A DNA stretch of 64,000 bases from Microbacterium esteraromaticum. GTDB taxonomy: Bacteria > Actinomycetota > Actinomycetes > Actinomycetales > Microbacteriaceae. The notes beneath the pieces were generated by a model. The model was not told where the DNA came from and did no database searches. It saw only the letters and a list, made by a program, of their open reading frames with translations. The stretch is from positions 62,001 through 126,000 of the forward strand of contig NZ_JAEMWU010000001.1 in NCBI RefSeq assembly GCF_017303215.1, in the 5' to 3' direction. Position 1 is the first letter of the stretch. Each line of letters starts with the position of its first letter. Of this stretch, positions 12,697 to 21,830 are shown piece after piece. The position numbers and the translations under genes were made by a program.

Positions 12697-13596
12697 TCAG
12701 CGATCGATGGTGAAGTTGAAGACGCCCGAGTCGAACCGGTTGTACGACTCGTAGTCGATCAGGTCGTAGAGATCGGCGCGGTGCTGCATCTCGCCGAGCT
12801 TCGAGGTCAGGTGGCCCTCGTCGATCAACGTATCAAGGGCACGACCGGTCGCGCCCATCGCGATACGCAGCATCGACACCGGCCAGATGACGATGTTCAC
12901 GCCGACGTCACGCAGCTGATCGACGCTGAACAGGTCGCTCTTGCCGAACTCGGTCATGTTCGCCAGGATCGGCACGTCGACGGCGGCGCGGATCGCGGCG
13001 AACTCGTCGAGCGAGCGCATCGCCTCGGGGAAGATCGCGTCGGCACCGGCATCCACCAGCGCCTTGGCGCGGTCCTTCGCGGCCTCCAGCCCATCGACGG
13101 CGGCGATGTCGGTGCGCGCCATGATGAGGAAGTTCTCGTCACGACGCGCATCGACGGCGGCGCGGATGCGCTTGACCGCGGTGTCGGCGTCGACGACGGC
13201 CTTGCCGTCGAGATGTCCGCAGCGCTTGGGGTTGACCTGGTCCTCGATGTGGGCGCCGGCGATACCAGCATCCTCCATCGATTGGATCGTGCGCGCGACG
13301 TTCATCGGCTCGCCGAACCCGGTGTCGGCGTCGATGATGGTCGGCAGGTCGGTCATGCGCGAGATCTGCTGCCCGCGACCGGCGACCTCGGTGAGCGTGG
13401 TCAAGCCGATGTCGGGCAGTCCGAGGTCGGCAGAGAGCACGGCGCCCGAGATGTAGACGCCCTCGAAGCCCTTCTGCTCGATCAGGCGTGCGCTGAGCGG
13501 GTTGAACGCACCGGGAAAGCGCAGCAGCTCACCCGAGGCGAGGCGCTCGCGGAACGCCCTGCGCTTCTCGTGCGCGGGAACGGTCGAGTACAGCAT
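12697..13596 (-). CDS. prpB: 2-methylisocitrate lyase
   Basis: This 299-residue isocitrate lyase/PEP mutase superfamily enzyme cleaves 2-methylisocitrate to succinate and pyruvate. The metal-binding region is PTIIDADTGFGEPMNVARTI. The active-site loop cysteine C126 lies in NPKRCGHLDGK, the short KRCGH signature that marks PrpB. The C-terminus reads MGATGRALDTLIDEG. The ATG at 13596 overlaps the prpD stop by one base (TGATG), so translation is coupled. Order of action is PrpC, PrpD, PrpB, although the genes are transcribed in the order D, B, C. Confidence 0.94.
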   Translation of the reverse strand: MLYSTVPAHEKRRAFRERLASGELLRFPGAFNPLSARLIEQKGFEGVYISGAVLSADLGLPDIGLTTLTEVAGRGQQISRMTDLPTIIDADTGFGEPMNVARTIQSMEDAGIAGAHIEDQVNPKRCGHLDGKAVVDADTAVKRIRAAVDARRDENFLIMARTDIAAVDGLEAAKDRAKALVDAGADAIFPEAMRSLDEFAAIRAAVDVPILANMTEFGKSDLFSVDQLRDVGVNIVIWPVSMLRIAMGATGRALDTLIDEGHLTSKLGEMQHRADLYDLIDYESYNRFDSGVFNFTIDR

Positions 13597-15116
13597 CAGA
13601 ACAGCCCCTTCGGGGCGTCGGCGGATGCCAGCAGACCGGGCTTCGCGATGATCGACAGCTCGGCGACCTCGTCCGCGGTCAGCTCGGGCAGGCGCTGGAC
13701 GAGCTCGAGGAAGCGGTCGATCTCTGCCGGCTCGAGCACGGGCTCGGCGAGGATGCGGAACTTGTTGATGTAGTTCTCGCGGGCAAACGGGCGGGCGCCC
13801 AGCGGGTGGGCATCCGCGACGGCGATCTCGTCGATCACCTTCGTGCCGTCGTTCATCGTGATCTCGACGCGACCGCCGAAGGCCTTCTCGCTGATGTCGA
13901 GCGAGTGGTAGCGCCGCGTCCACTCGGCGTCCTCGACCGTGGTGATCTTGTGCCACAGCGCAACGGTGTCCTCACGGGCGGCCCGCTCGGGAGCGTACGA
14001 GTCGACGTGGTGCCAGGTGCCGTCCTGCAGCGCGACGGCGAAGATGTACGGGATCGAGTGGTCGAGGGTCTCGCGCGATGCCGTCGGGTCGTACTTCTGC
14101 GGGTCGTTCGCCCCCGAGCCGATCACGTAGTGGGTGTGGTGGCTGGTGTGCAGCACGACGCTGTCGATGGCCGAGGTGTCGATGCCCTCGCGGTGCAGCT
14201 TGCGGGCGAGGTCGATCCACGCCTGCGCCTGGTACTCGGCCGAGTGCTCCTTGGTGTACGTGTCGAGGATGGCCCGCTTGGCCTCGCCGGCGGCCGGCAG
14301 CGGCACCTCGTAGGCCGCGTCGGGTCCGTCCAGCATCCACGCGATCACGCCGTCTTCGCCTTCGTAGATCGGCGACGGCGAGGTCTGACCGCGCATGGCG
14401 CGGTCGACGGCCTCGACAGCCATCTTGCCGGCGAAGGCCGGGGCGTGCGCCTTCCAGGTCGAGATCTCACCCTTGCGGCTCTGTCGGGTGGCGGTGGTGG
14501 TGTGCAGCGCCTGCGCGACCGCCTGATAGATCGTCTCGGCGTCGAGGCCGAGCAGGGTGCCGATGCCGGCCGCGGCCGAGGGGCCGAGGTGGGCGACGTG
14601 GTCGATCTTGTGCTTGTGCAGGCAGATCGCCTTCACCAGGTCGACCTGGATCTCGTAGCCGGTGGCGAGTCCGCGCACCAGGGCGCGTCCGTCGCTGCCG
14701 ACGTGCTGCGCGACGGCCAGGATCGGGGGGATGTTGTCGCCGGGGTGCGAGTAGTCGGCGGCCAGGAACGTGTCGTGGTAGTCGAGCTCGCGCACGGCGA
14801 CGCCGTTGGCCCAGGCGGCCCACTCGGGGCTGGTGCGGTGGTCGAGCTCAGCGCCGAAGACGGTGGCGCCCTTTCCGCCGGTCGAGACGGGGTGGGCGAA
14901 GGCCTGAGCCCGGGCGGCGTTGATGGGTGCGCGCGTGAGAGAGGCCGCGGCGACCGAGGCGTTGTCGATGATGCGGTTGATGATCATGTCGACGACGGCG
15001 GGCTCGACCTCGACGGGGTCGGTGGCGACCTCGGCGATCTTCCAGGCGAGCTGTCCCTCGCGGGGCAGGTTCTCTTCGGAGCGGTAGACGCGAACAGGGT
15101 GGTTGACGGTCATCAT
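13596..15116 (-). CDS. prpD: 2-methylcitrate dehydratase
   Basis: This 506-residue MmgE/PrpD family enzyme is an iron-sulfur-independent dehydratase turning 2-methylcitrate into 2-methyl-cis-aconitate. Recognisable parts are [19 protein letters not shown] near the N-terminus, [40 protein letters not shown], and [20 protein letters not shown]. Length and ends agree with PrpD. Two adjacent ATG codons (15116 and 15113) follow GGAAGG. The gene starts within the last bases of the GntR regulator gene, so the regulator and the pathway are one transcription unit. An aconitase must finish the isomerisation elsewhere in the genome. Confidence 0.94.
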   Translation of the reverse strand: MMTVNHPVRVYRSEENLPREGQLAWKIAEVATDPVEVEPAVVDMIINRIIDNASVAAASLTRAPINAARAQAFAHPVSTGGKGATVFGAELDHRTSPEWAAWANGVAVRELDYHDTFLAADYSHPGDNIPPILAVAQHVGSDGRALVRGLATGYEIQVDLVKAICLHKHKIDHVAHLGPSAAAGIGTLLGLDAETIYQAVAQALHTTTATRQSRKGEISTWKAHAPAFAGKMAVEAVDRAMRGQTSPSPIYEGEDGVIAWMLDGPDAAYEVPLPAAGEAKRAILDTYTKEHSAEYQAQAWIDLARKLHREGIDTSAIDSVVLHTSHHTHYVIGSGANDPQKYDPTASRETLDHSIPYIFAVALQDGTWHHVDSYAPERAAREDTVALWHKITTVEDAEWTRRYHSLDISEKAFGGRVEITMNDGTKVIDEIAVADAHPLGARPFARENYINKFRILAEPVLEPAEIDRFLELVQRLPELTADEVAELSIIAKPGLLASADAPKGLF

Positions 15117-15775
15117 GTTCCTTCCGGGGACTCGAGCGATTCGAGGATGCTGTCGAGGGCGTTGTGCAGGTGGACGTGGGTGGCGTGGGCAGCGAGCTCG
15201 GCGTCGCGGGATGCCAGGGCGCGGGCGATCAGGTGGTGCTCGCCGGCGGATGCGGCCAGCCGCTCGGGCTTGTCGCGCGCCATGCGCCGCACGCGCACGA
15301 GGTGGGTGCGCACGGTGCGCAGCGCCGAGCTGAGGTAGTCGTTGCCGACGGCGGCGTCGAGCGCGGCGTCGAAGCGCGCGATCAGGGCGTAGTACGCGTC
15401 ACGCCCCTCGGGGCGGTCGAGGTCGACGCGGGCGAACTCGTCGGCGAGCTCGCGGAACAGCACGGCATCGCCGCGCGTGGCCGCGAGCCGTGCCGAGGTC
15501 TCTTCGAGTGCGCGGCGGATCTCGAACAGCGATCGGATGTCGTCGGCGTCGAGATCGGCGACGACGGTGACTCGCGGCGATTGCTGCACGGCGAGCCCTT
15601 CGGCGGCGAGTCGGCGCAGCGCCTCGCGCATGGGCGTGCGGCTCACTCCGAGGCGCGCCGCCTGTTCGACTTCGGCGAGCACGGCACCAGCGGGAAGGAT
15701 GCCGGACTGGATCTCATCGAGCAGCACCGCGTAGGCACGGTCGCTGGCGCGAAGAGACTCGACGGTGGTGCTCAC
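15113..15775 (-). CDS. GntR/FadR-family regulator of the methylcitrate operon
   Basis: This 220-residue protein has an N-terminal winged helix ([20 protein letters not shown], with the recognition helix SRTPMREAL) and a C-terminal FCD-type ligand domain of helices ([28 protein letters not shown]). FCD members bind organic acids or acyl-CoA with a metal held by Asp/His. As first gene of the prpDBC operon it probably represses its own promoter and responds to a methylcitrate-cycle intermediate. This differs from the ScfR-type PrpR of mycobacteria and the sigma-54 PrpR of enterics. Candidate GTATAC sites lie just upstream. Confidence 0.88.
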   Translation of the reverse strand: MSTTVESLRASDRAYAVLLDEIQSGILPAGAVLAEVEQAARLGVSRTPMREALRRLAAEGLAVQQSPRVTVVADLDADDIRSLFEIRRALEETSARLAATRGDAVLFRELADEFARVDLDRPEGRDAYYALIARFDAALDAAVGNDYLSSALRTVRTHLVRVRRMARDKPERLAASAGEHHLIARALASRDAELAAHATHVHLHNALDSILESLESPEGT

Positions 15776-15784
15776 GGGATCAGC

Positions 15785-15843
15785 GTATACACAAACCCGC
15801 GCATATACCAGCGTCGTTCACCGATCAGCCCACTTGCGTATAC
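15785..15843. promoter_or_regulatory. Candidate GntR operators (GTATAC) upstream of the prp operon
   Basis: GTATAC occurs at 15785-15790 and 15838-15843, with a variant ATATAC at 15803-15808. All lie in the 195-base gap between the GntR and PadR genes, the first only nine bases before the GntR start codon. GTATAC-centred palindromes are typical targets of FadR-type GntR proteins. The A/T richness against the GC-rich background also suggests promoter and operator DNA. Confidence 0.5.
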
Positions 15844-15910
15844 ATAACCGGGGCGCGGCGGGCACTGGCGCACCCCTGCGACTTTCTGCGATCCGGGGGT
15901 TGCACTCCCA

Positions 15911-15954
15911 CTACTCAGCGGTACTATGTAGTGGTAGTCAGTATCACTGAGTAG
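15911..15954. promoter_or_regulatory. Candidate PadR operator
   Basis: CTACTCAG (15911-15918) is repeated inverted as CTGAGTAG (15947-15954), and a central ACTATGTAGT palindrome lies at 15923-15932. The block sits 16 bases before the PadR start codon, where autoregulatory PadR operators usually lie. The spacing of half sites suggests two dimers. Confidence 0.55.
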
Positions 15955-15970
15955 TACGCGGAGGTGCCGG

Positions 15971-16300
15971 ATGGGCAGACAGATGACAGAGATGCTCAAA
16001 GGCACCCTCGAGGGCATAGTGCTCGCCCTGCTCGTCGACCGACCGGCATACGGGTACGAGATCACGGCGCAACTGCGCGACCGCGGCTTCGCCGACATCG
16101 CCGAGGGCACCGTGTACGCACTGCTCGTACGCATCGAGCAGAAGGGCTTCGTCGACGTCGCGAAGGTGCCGAGCGAGAAGGGCCCGCCCCGCAAGGTGTA
16201 CACGCTCAATGCGAGCGGCACCGCCGAACTGAACGAGTTCTGGATGACCTGGAGCTTCATCTCCGCCCGGATCGCAGAGCTCCGCACGAAGGGAGAATGA
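15971..16300 (+). CDS. PadR-family transcriptional regulator
   Basis: This 109-residue protein has a PadR winged helix: MLKGTLEGIVLALLVDRPAY, GYEITAQLRDRGFADIAEGT, VYALLVRIEQKGFVDV, then the wing PSEKGPPRKVYTLNASG and a short C-terminal dimerisation helix. This is the short, type-2 PadR class that typically controls drug exporters. GGAGGTG precedes the ATG. The next three genes (DUF1048 and an ABC exporter) follow without gaps, so PadR very likely represses all of them through the palindromes upstream. Confidence 0.9.
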   Translation: MGRQMTEMLKGTLEGIVLALLVDRPAYGYEITAQLRDRGFADIAEGTVYALLVRIEQKGFVDVAKVPSEKGPPRKVYTLNASGTAELNEFWMTWSFISARIAELRTKGE

Positions 16301-16301
16301 C

Positions 16302-16673
16302 ATGGCAGCAAAGTGGATCGAAGCGGTCACCGGACCGCTCGAACAGAAGAGGAACTACCGACAGGCGAAGGCGCGCATGGACGCGCTGCCCGAGCCCTAC
16401 CGCGCTACTGCGACCGCGCTGACGCGGTACCTCATGTACTACGGCGGCGTCACCGATGGCGACACCCTGGTGCAGATGTTCGTCGACCTCGCCGACCTGT
16501 GGGAACGCGCCGCACTCGACGCAACGCCGGTGTCGGCGATCACCGGAGACGACCCCGTCGAGTTCGCCGAGTCATTCGCCCAGGCGTACACCGGCAAGCG
16601 GTGGATCGACAAGGAGCGTCAGCGCCTGATCGACGCCGTCGAGGCGGCCACGCGTGCCCAGGAGTCGTCGTGA
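16302..16673 (+). CDS. DUF1048 family protein
   Basis: This 123-residue helical protein belongs to the DUF1048 group commonly found downstream of PadR regulators: it has KRNYRQAKARMDALPEPYR, a hydrophobic helix TALTRYLMYYGGVTDGDTL, and WIDKERQRLIDAVEAA. The function is not known. The gene starts two bases after PadR stops, and its TGA overlaps the GTG start of the ABC ATPase gene. It has no signal peptide. It may assist the exporter or sense the same ligand as PadR; nothing in the sequence decides this. Confidence 0.85.
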   Translation: MAAKWIEAVTGPLEQKRNYRQAKARMDALPEPYRATATALTRYLMYYGGVTDGDTLVQMFVDLADLWERAALDATPVSAITGDDPVEFAESFAQAYTGKRWIDKERQRLIDAVEAATRAQESS

Positions 16674-17467
16674 ACGCCGTGCACGCCGATCCGCGAGCGA
16701 TCGACGTACGCGGCATCCGCAAGTCTTTCGGCGCACACGACGTGCTACGCGGCGTCGACTTCGCCGTCGACCGCGGCAGCGTCTTCGCGCTGCTCGGGTC
16801 GAACGGCGCCGGGAAGACGACAATGGTGCGCATCCTCTCGACTCTGCTCGCAGCGGATGCCGGTAGCGCCCACGTGCAGGGGATGGACGTGCACGAGAAG
16901 GCCGCCCAGGTGCGCGAGGTGATCAGCCTCACGGGGCAGTTCGCCGCCGTCGACGACGTGCTCACCGGACGCGAGAACCTCGTTCTGGTCGGGCGGCTGC
17001 GTCACCTCACAACCCCGGGTGACACGGCGGATGCCCTGCTGGCCAGGTTCGGCCTGACCGAGGCGGGCTCGCGACGCGCGGGAACGTATTCGGGCGGGAT
17101 GCGACGTCGGCTCGACATCGCGATGAGTCTCGTCGGGCATCCGCAGGTCGTCTTCCTCGATGAGCCGACCACAGGGCTCGATCCCGAGGCCAGACAGGAG
17201 GTGTGGGCCGTGGTCGAGGAACTCGTGCGCGGCGGCACAACCGTGCTGCTGACGACGCAGTACCTCGATGAGGCCGAACGACTCGCCGACCGCATCGCGA
17301 TCCTGCACGAGGGGCGCATCATCGCCAACGGCACAGTCGCCGAGCTCAAGCAGTTGTTGCCTCCCGCACGAGCGGAATACGTCAAGCGGCAACCGACACT
17401 CGAAGAGGTCTTCCTCGCGCTGGTCGGTCCGTCGACCAGCGACGCTGAGAGGAGCGATGCCGCATGA
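16670..17467 (+). CDS. ABC exporter ATP-binding protein (DrrA type)
   Basis: This 265-residue nucleotide-binding subunit has Walker A GSNGAGKTT at 43-51, Q-loop LTGQFAAVDDVLTGRENL, signature YSGGMRRRLDIAMSL, Walker B VVFLDEPTTGLDPE and the switch histidine position replaced within TTVLLTTQYLDEAERLADR. The DrrA-like QYLDEAE pattern and the C-terminal RQPTLEEVFLAL tail mark the daunorubicin-resistance-type exporters. Start is the GTG at 16670, overlapping the preceding stop. With the permease that follows it should form an ABC-2 exporter of lipophilic compounds or drugs. Confidence 0.92.
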   Translation: MNAVHADPRAIDVRGIRKSFGAHDVLRGVDFAVDRGSVFALLGSNGAGKTTMVRILSTLLAADAGSAHVQGMDVHEKAAQVREVISLTGQFAAVDDVLTGRENLVLVGRLRHLTTPGDTADALLARFGLTEAGSRRAGTYSGGMRRRLDIAMSLVGHPQVVFLDEPTTGLDPEARQEVWAVVEELVRGGTTVLLTTQYLDEAERLADRIAILHEGRIIANGTVAELKQLLPPARAEYVKRQPTLEEVFLALVGPSTSDAERSDAA

Positions 17468-18231
17468 GCACGCACGTGCTCGCCGATACGGCGAGCCTCA
17501 CCGGCCGGTCGCTGCGGCACATCCTGCGCAGCGCCGACACCGTCATCACAACCGCAGTCACACCGATCGCCCTGCTGCTGCTTTTCGTGTTCGTGTTCGG
17601 CGGGGCCCTGCGGCAGAGCATCGGCGATGCCGCGTACATCGACTACCTGCTCCCCGGCATTCTGCTGATCACGATCGCCTCGGGGATCGCCTACACGGCG
17701 TTCCGCCTGTTCACCGATCTGCAGGGCGGCGTCTTCGAGCGATTCCACTCCATGCCGATCTCCCGCTCGAGCATCCTGTGGGCTCATGTGCTGACATCCC
17801 TCGTGGCGAACGCCATGACCCTGGCCATCGTGTTCGGCGTGGCTCTGCTGATGGGCTTCCGTACATCGGCGAGTGTGTGGGCATGGCTGGCCGTCATCGG
17901 CATCCTCGCTCTGTTCACGCTCGCGCTGACCTGGCTCGCCGTCATCGCAGGGCTGTCGGCGAAGACGGTCGACGGGGCGAGCGCGTTCTCGTATCCGCTG
18001 ATCTTCTTGCCGTTCATCAGTTCGGCGTTCGTGCCGACCGACACCATGCCGGGACCGGTGCGGTGGTTCGCCGAGCACCAGCCGGTCACGTCCATCGTGA
18101 ACTCCATCCAGGCGCTGTTCGCGCAGCAGCCGGTGGGAGCCGACCTCTGGGTCGCGCTGGCCTGGTGCCTCGGCATCCTGATCATCGCCTACGTCGTGGC
18201 GATGCGGGTGTATCGCCGGCGCATCGGATGA
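17464..18231 (+). CDS. ABC-2 type exporter permease (DrrB type)
   Basis: This 255-residue membrane protein has six predicted spans. The first is VTPIALLLLFVFVFGGAL, then YLLPGILLITIASGIAYTAF, FGVALLMGFR and LAVIGILALFTLALTWLAVI, with a final helix near ALAWCLGILIIAYVVAM. The short loop GGVFERFHSMPISRSSI between helices 2 and 3 is characteristic of ABC-2 permeases. It overlaps the ATPase gene by four bases, so the two subunits are co-translated. It would export toxic or lipophilic compounds sensed by PadR (inference). Confidence 0.9.
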   Translation: MSTHVLADTASLTGRSLRHILRSADTVITTAVTPIALLLLFVFVFGGALRQSIGDAAYIDYLLPGILLITIASGIAYTAFRLFTDLQGGVFERFHSMPISRSSILWAHVLTSLVANAMTLAIVFGVALLMGFRTSASVWAWLAVIGILALFTLALTWLAVIAGLSAKTVDGASAFSYPLIFLPFISSAFVPTDTMPGPVRWFAEHQPVTSIVNSIQALFAQQPVGADLWVALAWCLGILIIAYVVAMRVYRRRIG

Positions 18232-18250
18232 CGACCGCGGGGCGAGTGCC

Positions 18251-18290
18251 AGCCCCCGCACCTCGCGACCCGTCGCGGGGTGCGGGGGCT
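18251..18290 (+). terminator. Strong hairpin terminator after the ABC exporter operon
   Basis: An 18-bp stem with one wobble pair, starting AGCCCCCGCACC (18251-18262) and closing GGTGCGGGGGCT (18279-18290), encloses a four-base loop. It begins 20 bases after the permease stop. There is no U-tract. The next gene starts only 12 bases beyond it. Confidence 0.85.
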
Positions 18291-18301
18291 AGCATGACGT
18301 G

Positions 18302-18817
18302 ATGCCGCCCGACCGTCCGCGTTCGAGAGCCGTGAGGTCGGCGATCATCGCGGTCGCCGGTGCCGGCGCGCTGGTGCTCGTGCTGTGGGTCGTGACGCTG
18401 TTCCTGCCCGACCCTCGACCCGCGACGATCGAGGCCGCGACCGCGACCGTGACCTCGCACCTCGATCGGATAGAGGACACCATCCCCGAGGAGGGCGTAC
18501 AGGGTCGCTCGGAGCGTATCGCTCCGCTGCCGTGCCCCCTGGAGGGATCGGGCCCCCAGGTGAAGGTGCAACGCGTCGTCGACGTCGATCCGCACCTCGA
18601 TCGGGCACGGTGGGCCGCGGACCTCAGCCACGAGCTCGCGAAGCAGGAGGGGTGGGTGATGCGCGTCACGACGCAGGGCGCCACGGATGCCCGCGACGAC
18701 CTGCGCATCCGCATCGTGTCTCCCGACCTGACCATCGTGAACGTGATCGCCAGCGACGCCACCGGCACACCGCGGATCACGATGCACGCCACCAGCGAGT
18801 GCACGCAGCCTGGTTGA
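18302..18817 (+). CDS. Hypothetical membrane-anchored protein
   Basis: This 171-residue protein has a basic N-terminus, then one hydrophobic span AIIAVAGAGALVLVLWVVTLFL (about residues 15-36). The roughly 130-residue outside domain holds two cysteines (LPCPLEG and ATSECTQPG) that could form a disulfide. A signal anchor or uncleaved signal peptide is likely. The outside domain has alternating beta strands (QVKVQRVVDVDP, RIRIVSPDLTIVNVI) but no family I recognise. The start could be the GTG at 18299 or the ATG at 18302, both directly after a terminator hairpin, so translation may be leaderless or poorly initiated. Confidence 0.65.
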   Translation: MPPDRPRSRAVRSAIIAVAGAGALVLVLWVVTLFLPDPRPATIEAATATVTSHLDRIEDTIPEEGVQGRSERIAPLPCPLEGSGPQVKVQRVVDVDPHLDRARWAADLSHELAKQEGWVMRVTTQGATDARDDLRIRIVSPDLTIVNVIASDATGTPRITMHATSECTQPG

Positions 18818-18886
18818 GTGGGCGGATGCCGGTTCGGCGGTCTCGATGTCGGTGGCCCCTCTCATACTGGATCCATCACGGCGCTG

Positions 18887-20211
18887 ATGGATGTCTCACG
18901 AGAGCAGGTGGCCACGCTCGACGAGCTGGTCGACCTGGCTGTGGACATGCAGCGCTCGATAGCCGCGATGCAGGCCGGACTCGACGGCGTGCTTGCGCTC
19001 GCGTCGCGATGGGCGCTGAGCGCCGCCGGCGACGCGGATGGGGCCGACATCACGCTCCGCACGGTCGCGGCCGAACTCGGTGCGGCGCTCCGAGTGTCCG
19101 GTCGCACGGTGCAGCGGCGCATGTGCGACGCCGAACTCAAGGTCGAGCGGTTCCCGGCGGTGTGGCAGGCGCAGGGCACGGGGCGGATCAGCGCCGCGCA
19201 CGCGCGTGTGATCATCGACGCCGGCGTCCACCTCGACGACGCGGCGTCGCGCGACGCCTACGCCGCGCGCGTGCTGGAGTTCGCCGAAGAGGAGTCCCCG
19301 AATCGCGTACGGGCGATCGCCGCGCGAATCGCCGAGCAGTACCAGCCGCGCCCGCTGGAAGAACGGCATGCGGATGCCCATGAGAAGCACTCCGTCTGGG
19401 TGAAGGACGCCGACGACGGCATGGCCGAACTGGGCGTCTTCGGTCCCGCCGCGCTCGTGCACGGCGCATTCGAACGCCTCACACGCATGGCCACGACGGG
19501 CACCGAACCAAGCTCGGCACCCGGGCTGCTCCGGACCTCGACGGGCGCACGGTCGCGCACAAGCGCGCCGACATCGCGCTGGATCTGCTGCTGACCGGTG
19601 CCCCGGCGGGGCATGACACCGCCGAAGGGATGCTGGGTGCGATCGCCCCACATGTGTCCGTCACCGTCCCCGTGACCACGCTGCTGGGCACAGAGGGCAT
19701 CAACACTCCCCCGGCAGCGCTGGATGGCCGCGCTCCGATCGACAGCGACACCGCACGGCGACTGGCCGGAGCGGCGACCGGATGGGATCGCATCCTCACT
19801 CACCCGATCACGGGAGCGATCCTCGCAGTGGATCGGTACCGCCCGACCGCGTCGATGCGCCGACAGTTGCAGGCGAGAGACCAGCGCTGCCGCTTCCTGA
19901 CCTGCGGCATGCCCTCTCGCGAGAACGACCTCGACCACACGGTCGATGCGGCGCTCGGCGGCGCCACCGAAGAGAACAACCTCGGCGGGCTCTGCCGCCG
20001 GCACCACGTGCTCAAGCATCTTTCGCCCTGGCACGTCGAACAGCTCGGCGGCGGCCTCTTGGAATGGACCAGCCCCACCGGCCGCACCTACATCGACAAA
20101 CCGCCGCCCCAGCACAACGTCAGATTCACTGAGGACGGCGAGGAATCGACTTCCCGTCCCGGCGCATACCCGTGGGCTCACGTGCCCGCGCAGCTACTGG
20201 CGCCTTTCTGA
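18887..20211 (+). pseudogene. DUF222/HNH endonuclease gene broken by a frameshift
   Basis: Two pieces of one gene lie in different frames. The 5' piece (from the ATG at 18887) encodes a DUF222 region: VDLAVDMQRSIAAMQAGLDG, SGRTVQRRMCDAELKVERFP, RISAAHARVIIDAGVHLDDA. Shortly after codons near 19500 the frame changes. Reading then continues as DLDGRTVAHKRADIALDLLL through to a complete C-terminal HNH nuclease domain, RCRFLTCGMPSRENDLDHTV followed by NNLGGLCRRHHVLKHL. These proteins are very common and multicopy in Microbacteriaceae; their role is unsettled. The shift falls around 19500-19530. A real mutation or a sequencing error both fit. Confidence 0.85.
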
Positions 20212-20291
20212 CGTCGCACGCGCCAGTCGTGTCCGCGGCACCACGCCGCAGCAAGACTCAGCGCACGGCAAGACTCAGCGCGCTGCAGGAA

Positions 20292-21263
20292 TCAGCGCAC
20301 GGCAGGCTCGGGCAACGGCTCGACGAACTCCTGCGTCGCGGGCTCACCGAGCTTCACGAGCACGACGCCGACCAGCACCAGCGCTCCGCCAAGCAGCTGC
20401 ACGGTGCCGGGCAGCTGGCCGAGCAGCATCCATCCGAACAGCATCGCGGCGATCACCTCGGCGAGCGCGACGAACGACGCCAGGCGCGAGCCGAGCATGC
20501 GCGTCGAGGTGATGCCGAGCACGTATGCCAGGGCGGTGGCCAACACCCCGATGGCGATCACCGGCACGAACCACGGCACCGTCCCGAACCGGTAGGCGAC
20601 GTCGTCGGTGTTCCAGGCCATCGGCAGGATGCCGATCAGACCGGCCGTGGTCAGCCCGAGCGCTCCGAGCAGCAGGCCGAGCCCTGCCAGCGCAATCGGC
20701 GGCAGCCCCGTGTCGCCGCGCCCCGAGAGCACGAAGTAGGTCGCCGCGCCCACCATCGCCCCCAACGCCCAGAGGATTCCCCCGCCATCGATACGCGCCC
20801 CGGTGAGCACGTCCAGCATCAGCACCAGCCCGATGAACGCGATCGCCGCGCCGAGGACGCTGCGCCGACTCGGGCGCTCGCCACGACGGATCCAGAACCA
20901 CAGCACCACGGCCACCGGTGCGGTGTACTCGATCAGCAGAGCGATCCCCACATCCATCACCGCAACGGCCTGAAAGTAGAACAACTGGGTGGCCGTGACC
21001 GCGAGCAGCCCGTAGGTGACGATCATGCCGGCATTGGCCCGCACCAGACCCCACCGGCCCCGCAGCGTCAGCACGGTCGGCACGAGCAGCACGAGAGCCG
21101 CGACCCAGATGCGTGCGGTGACGGCGGCGCCCGGCGTCCACCCGGCATCGATCAGCCCTCGCGCCCACGCGCCGGACATGCCGAACGCGAACGCGGCAGA
21201 CACGGCAACCAGCAGGCCGGTGCCGACCCCCGCGCGGCGAGTGTCATGGGTCATAGTCGTCAT
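20292..21263 (-). CDS. EamA/DMT-family transporter
   Basis: This 323-residue inner-membrane protein has about ten hydrophobic spans in two five-helix halves. Examples are GLLVAVSAAFAFGMSGAWA, VWVAALVLLVPTVLTL-like segments, LLIEYTAPVAVVLWFWIRR (the conserved EYTAP at the end of the first half), GLGLLLGALGLTTAGLIGIL and FVALAEVIAAMLFGWMLLGQ. Members export amino acids or small metabolites, or import purines. The ATG at 21263 was preferred over longer starts that would run into the divergent gene. Only 39 bases separate it from the CGNR gene, so the two share a control region. Confidence 0.9.
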   Translation of the reverse strand: MTTMTHDTRRAGVGTGLLVAVSAAFAFGMSGAWARGLIDAGWTPGAAVTARIWVAALVLLVPTVLTLRGRWGLVRANAGMIVTYGLLAVTATQLFYFQAVAVMDVGIALLIEYTAPVAVVLWFWIRRGERPSRRSVLGAAIAFIGLVLMLDVLTGARIDGGGILWALGAMVGAATYFVLSGRGDTGLPPIALAGLGLLLGALGLTTAGLIGILPMAWNTDDVAYRFGTVPWFVPVIAIGVLATALAYVLGITSTRMLGSRLASFVALAEVIAAMLFGWMLLGQLPGTVQLLGGALVLVGVVLVKLGEPATQEFVEPLPEPAVR

Positions 21264-21302
21264 GATCGATGACGCTACGCCCGGCGTGCGTAAGATGTCA
21301 AC

Positions 21303-21830
21303 ATGATTTTCACCGATGACACGGATGAGGCGCTGCGCGCTGCCGTCGCGCTGGTGAACTCCGCCGAACCCGTGGATGCGTTCGACCTCGAGGCGTTCCT
21401 GACTCAGCATCCCTACACCGGACGCATCGACCGAGACGAGACCGAGCTGGCCGAGCTACGCGCCCTGCGCCCCCGACTGCGCGAGATGCTGCTCGCCCCG
21501 CGCGATGAAATGGCCCCGCGCGTCAACGACGCGCTCGCACGCGTCACCCTCTCTCCCCGCCTCGCCCGGCACGACGGTGCCGACTGGCATCTGCACGCCA
21601 TCGCCGACGACCGCCCCCTGGCCGAACGCATCCTCGTCGAGACCGCCATGGCGCTGATCGATGTCATCCGCAGCCGCGAAGGCAGCCGTCTCACCGTCTG
21701 CGCCGACGACGACTGCCGCGCCATCGCCCTCGACCTCTCCCGCAACCGCTCGAAGCGCTACTGCTCGACCACCTGCGCCAACCGCAACGCCGTCGCCGCC
21801 TACCGGGCACGGCAAGGAGCCGGCACATGA
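21303..21830 (+). CDS. CGNR zinc-finger protein (ABATE domain), putative regulator
   Basis: This 175-residue protein has an N-terminal helical stress-response-like region (about residues 1-125) and a C-terminal treble-clef CGNR zinc finger. The four zinc ligands are in CADDDCRAIALDLSRNRSKR and YCSTTCANRNAVAAYRAR. The family is thought to bind nucleic acid and often lies divergent from an EamA transporter, as here, suggesting it regulates that exporter. It overlaps the following hydrolase gene by four bases. Confidence 0.9.
   Translation: MIFTDDTDEALRAAVALVNSAEPVDAFDLEAFLTQHPYTGRIDRDETELAELRALRPRLREMLLAPRDEMAPRVNDALARVTLSPRLARHDGADWHLHAIADDRPLAERILVETAMALIDVIRSREGSRLTVCADDDCRAIALDLSRNRSKRYCSTTCANRNAVAAYRARQGAGT

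Noticed and set aside
11557..13773. A 738-codon plus-strand frame over prpC and prpB
   Set aside because: Antisense to two well-conserved genes; composition is that of a shadow frame.
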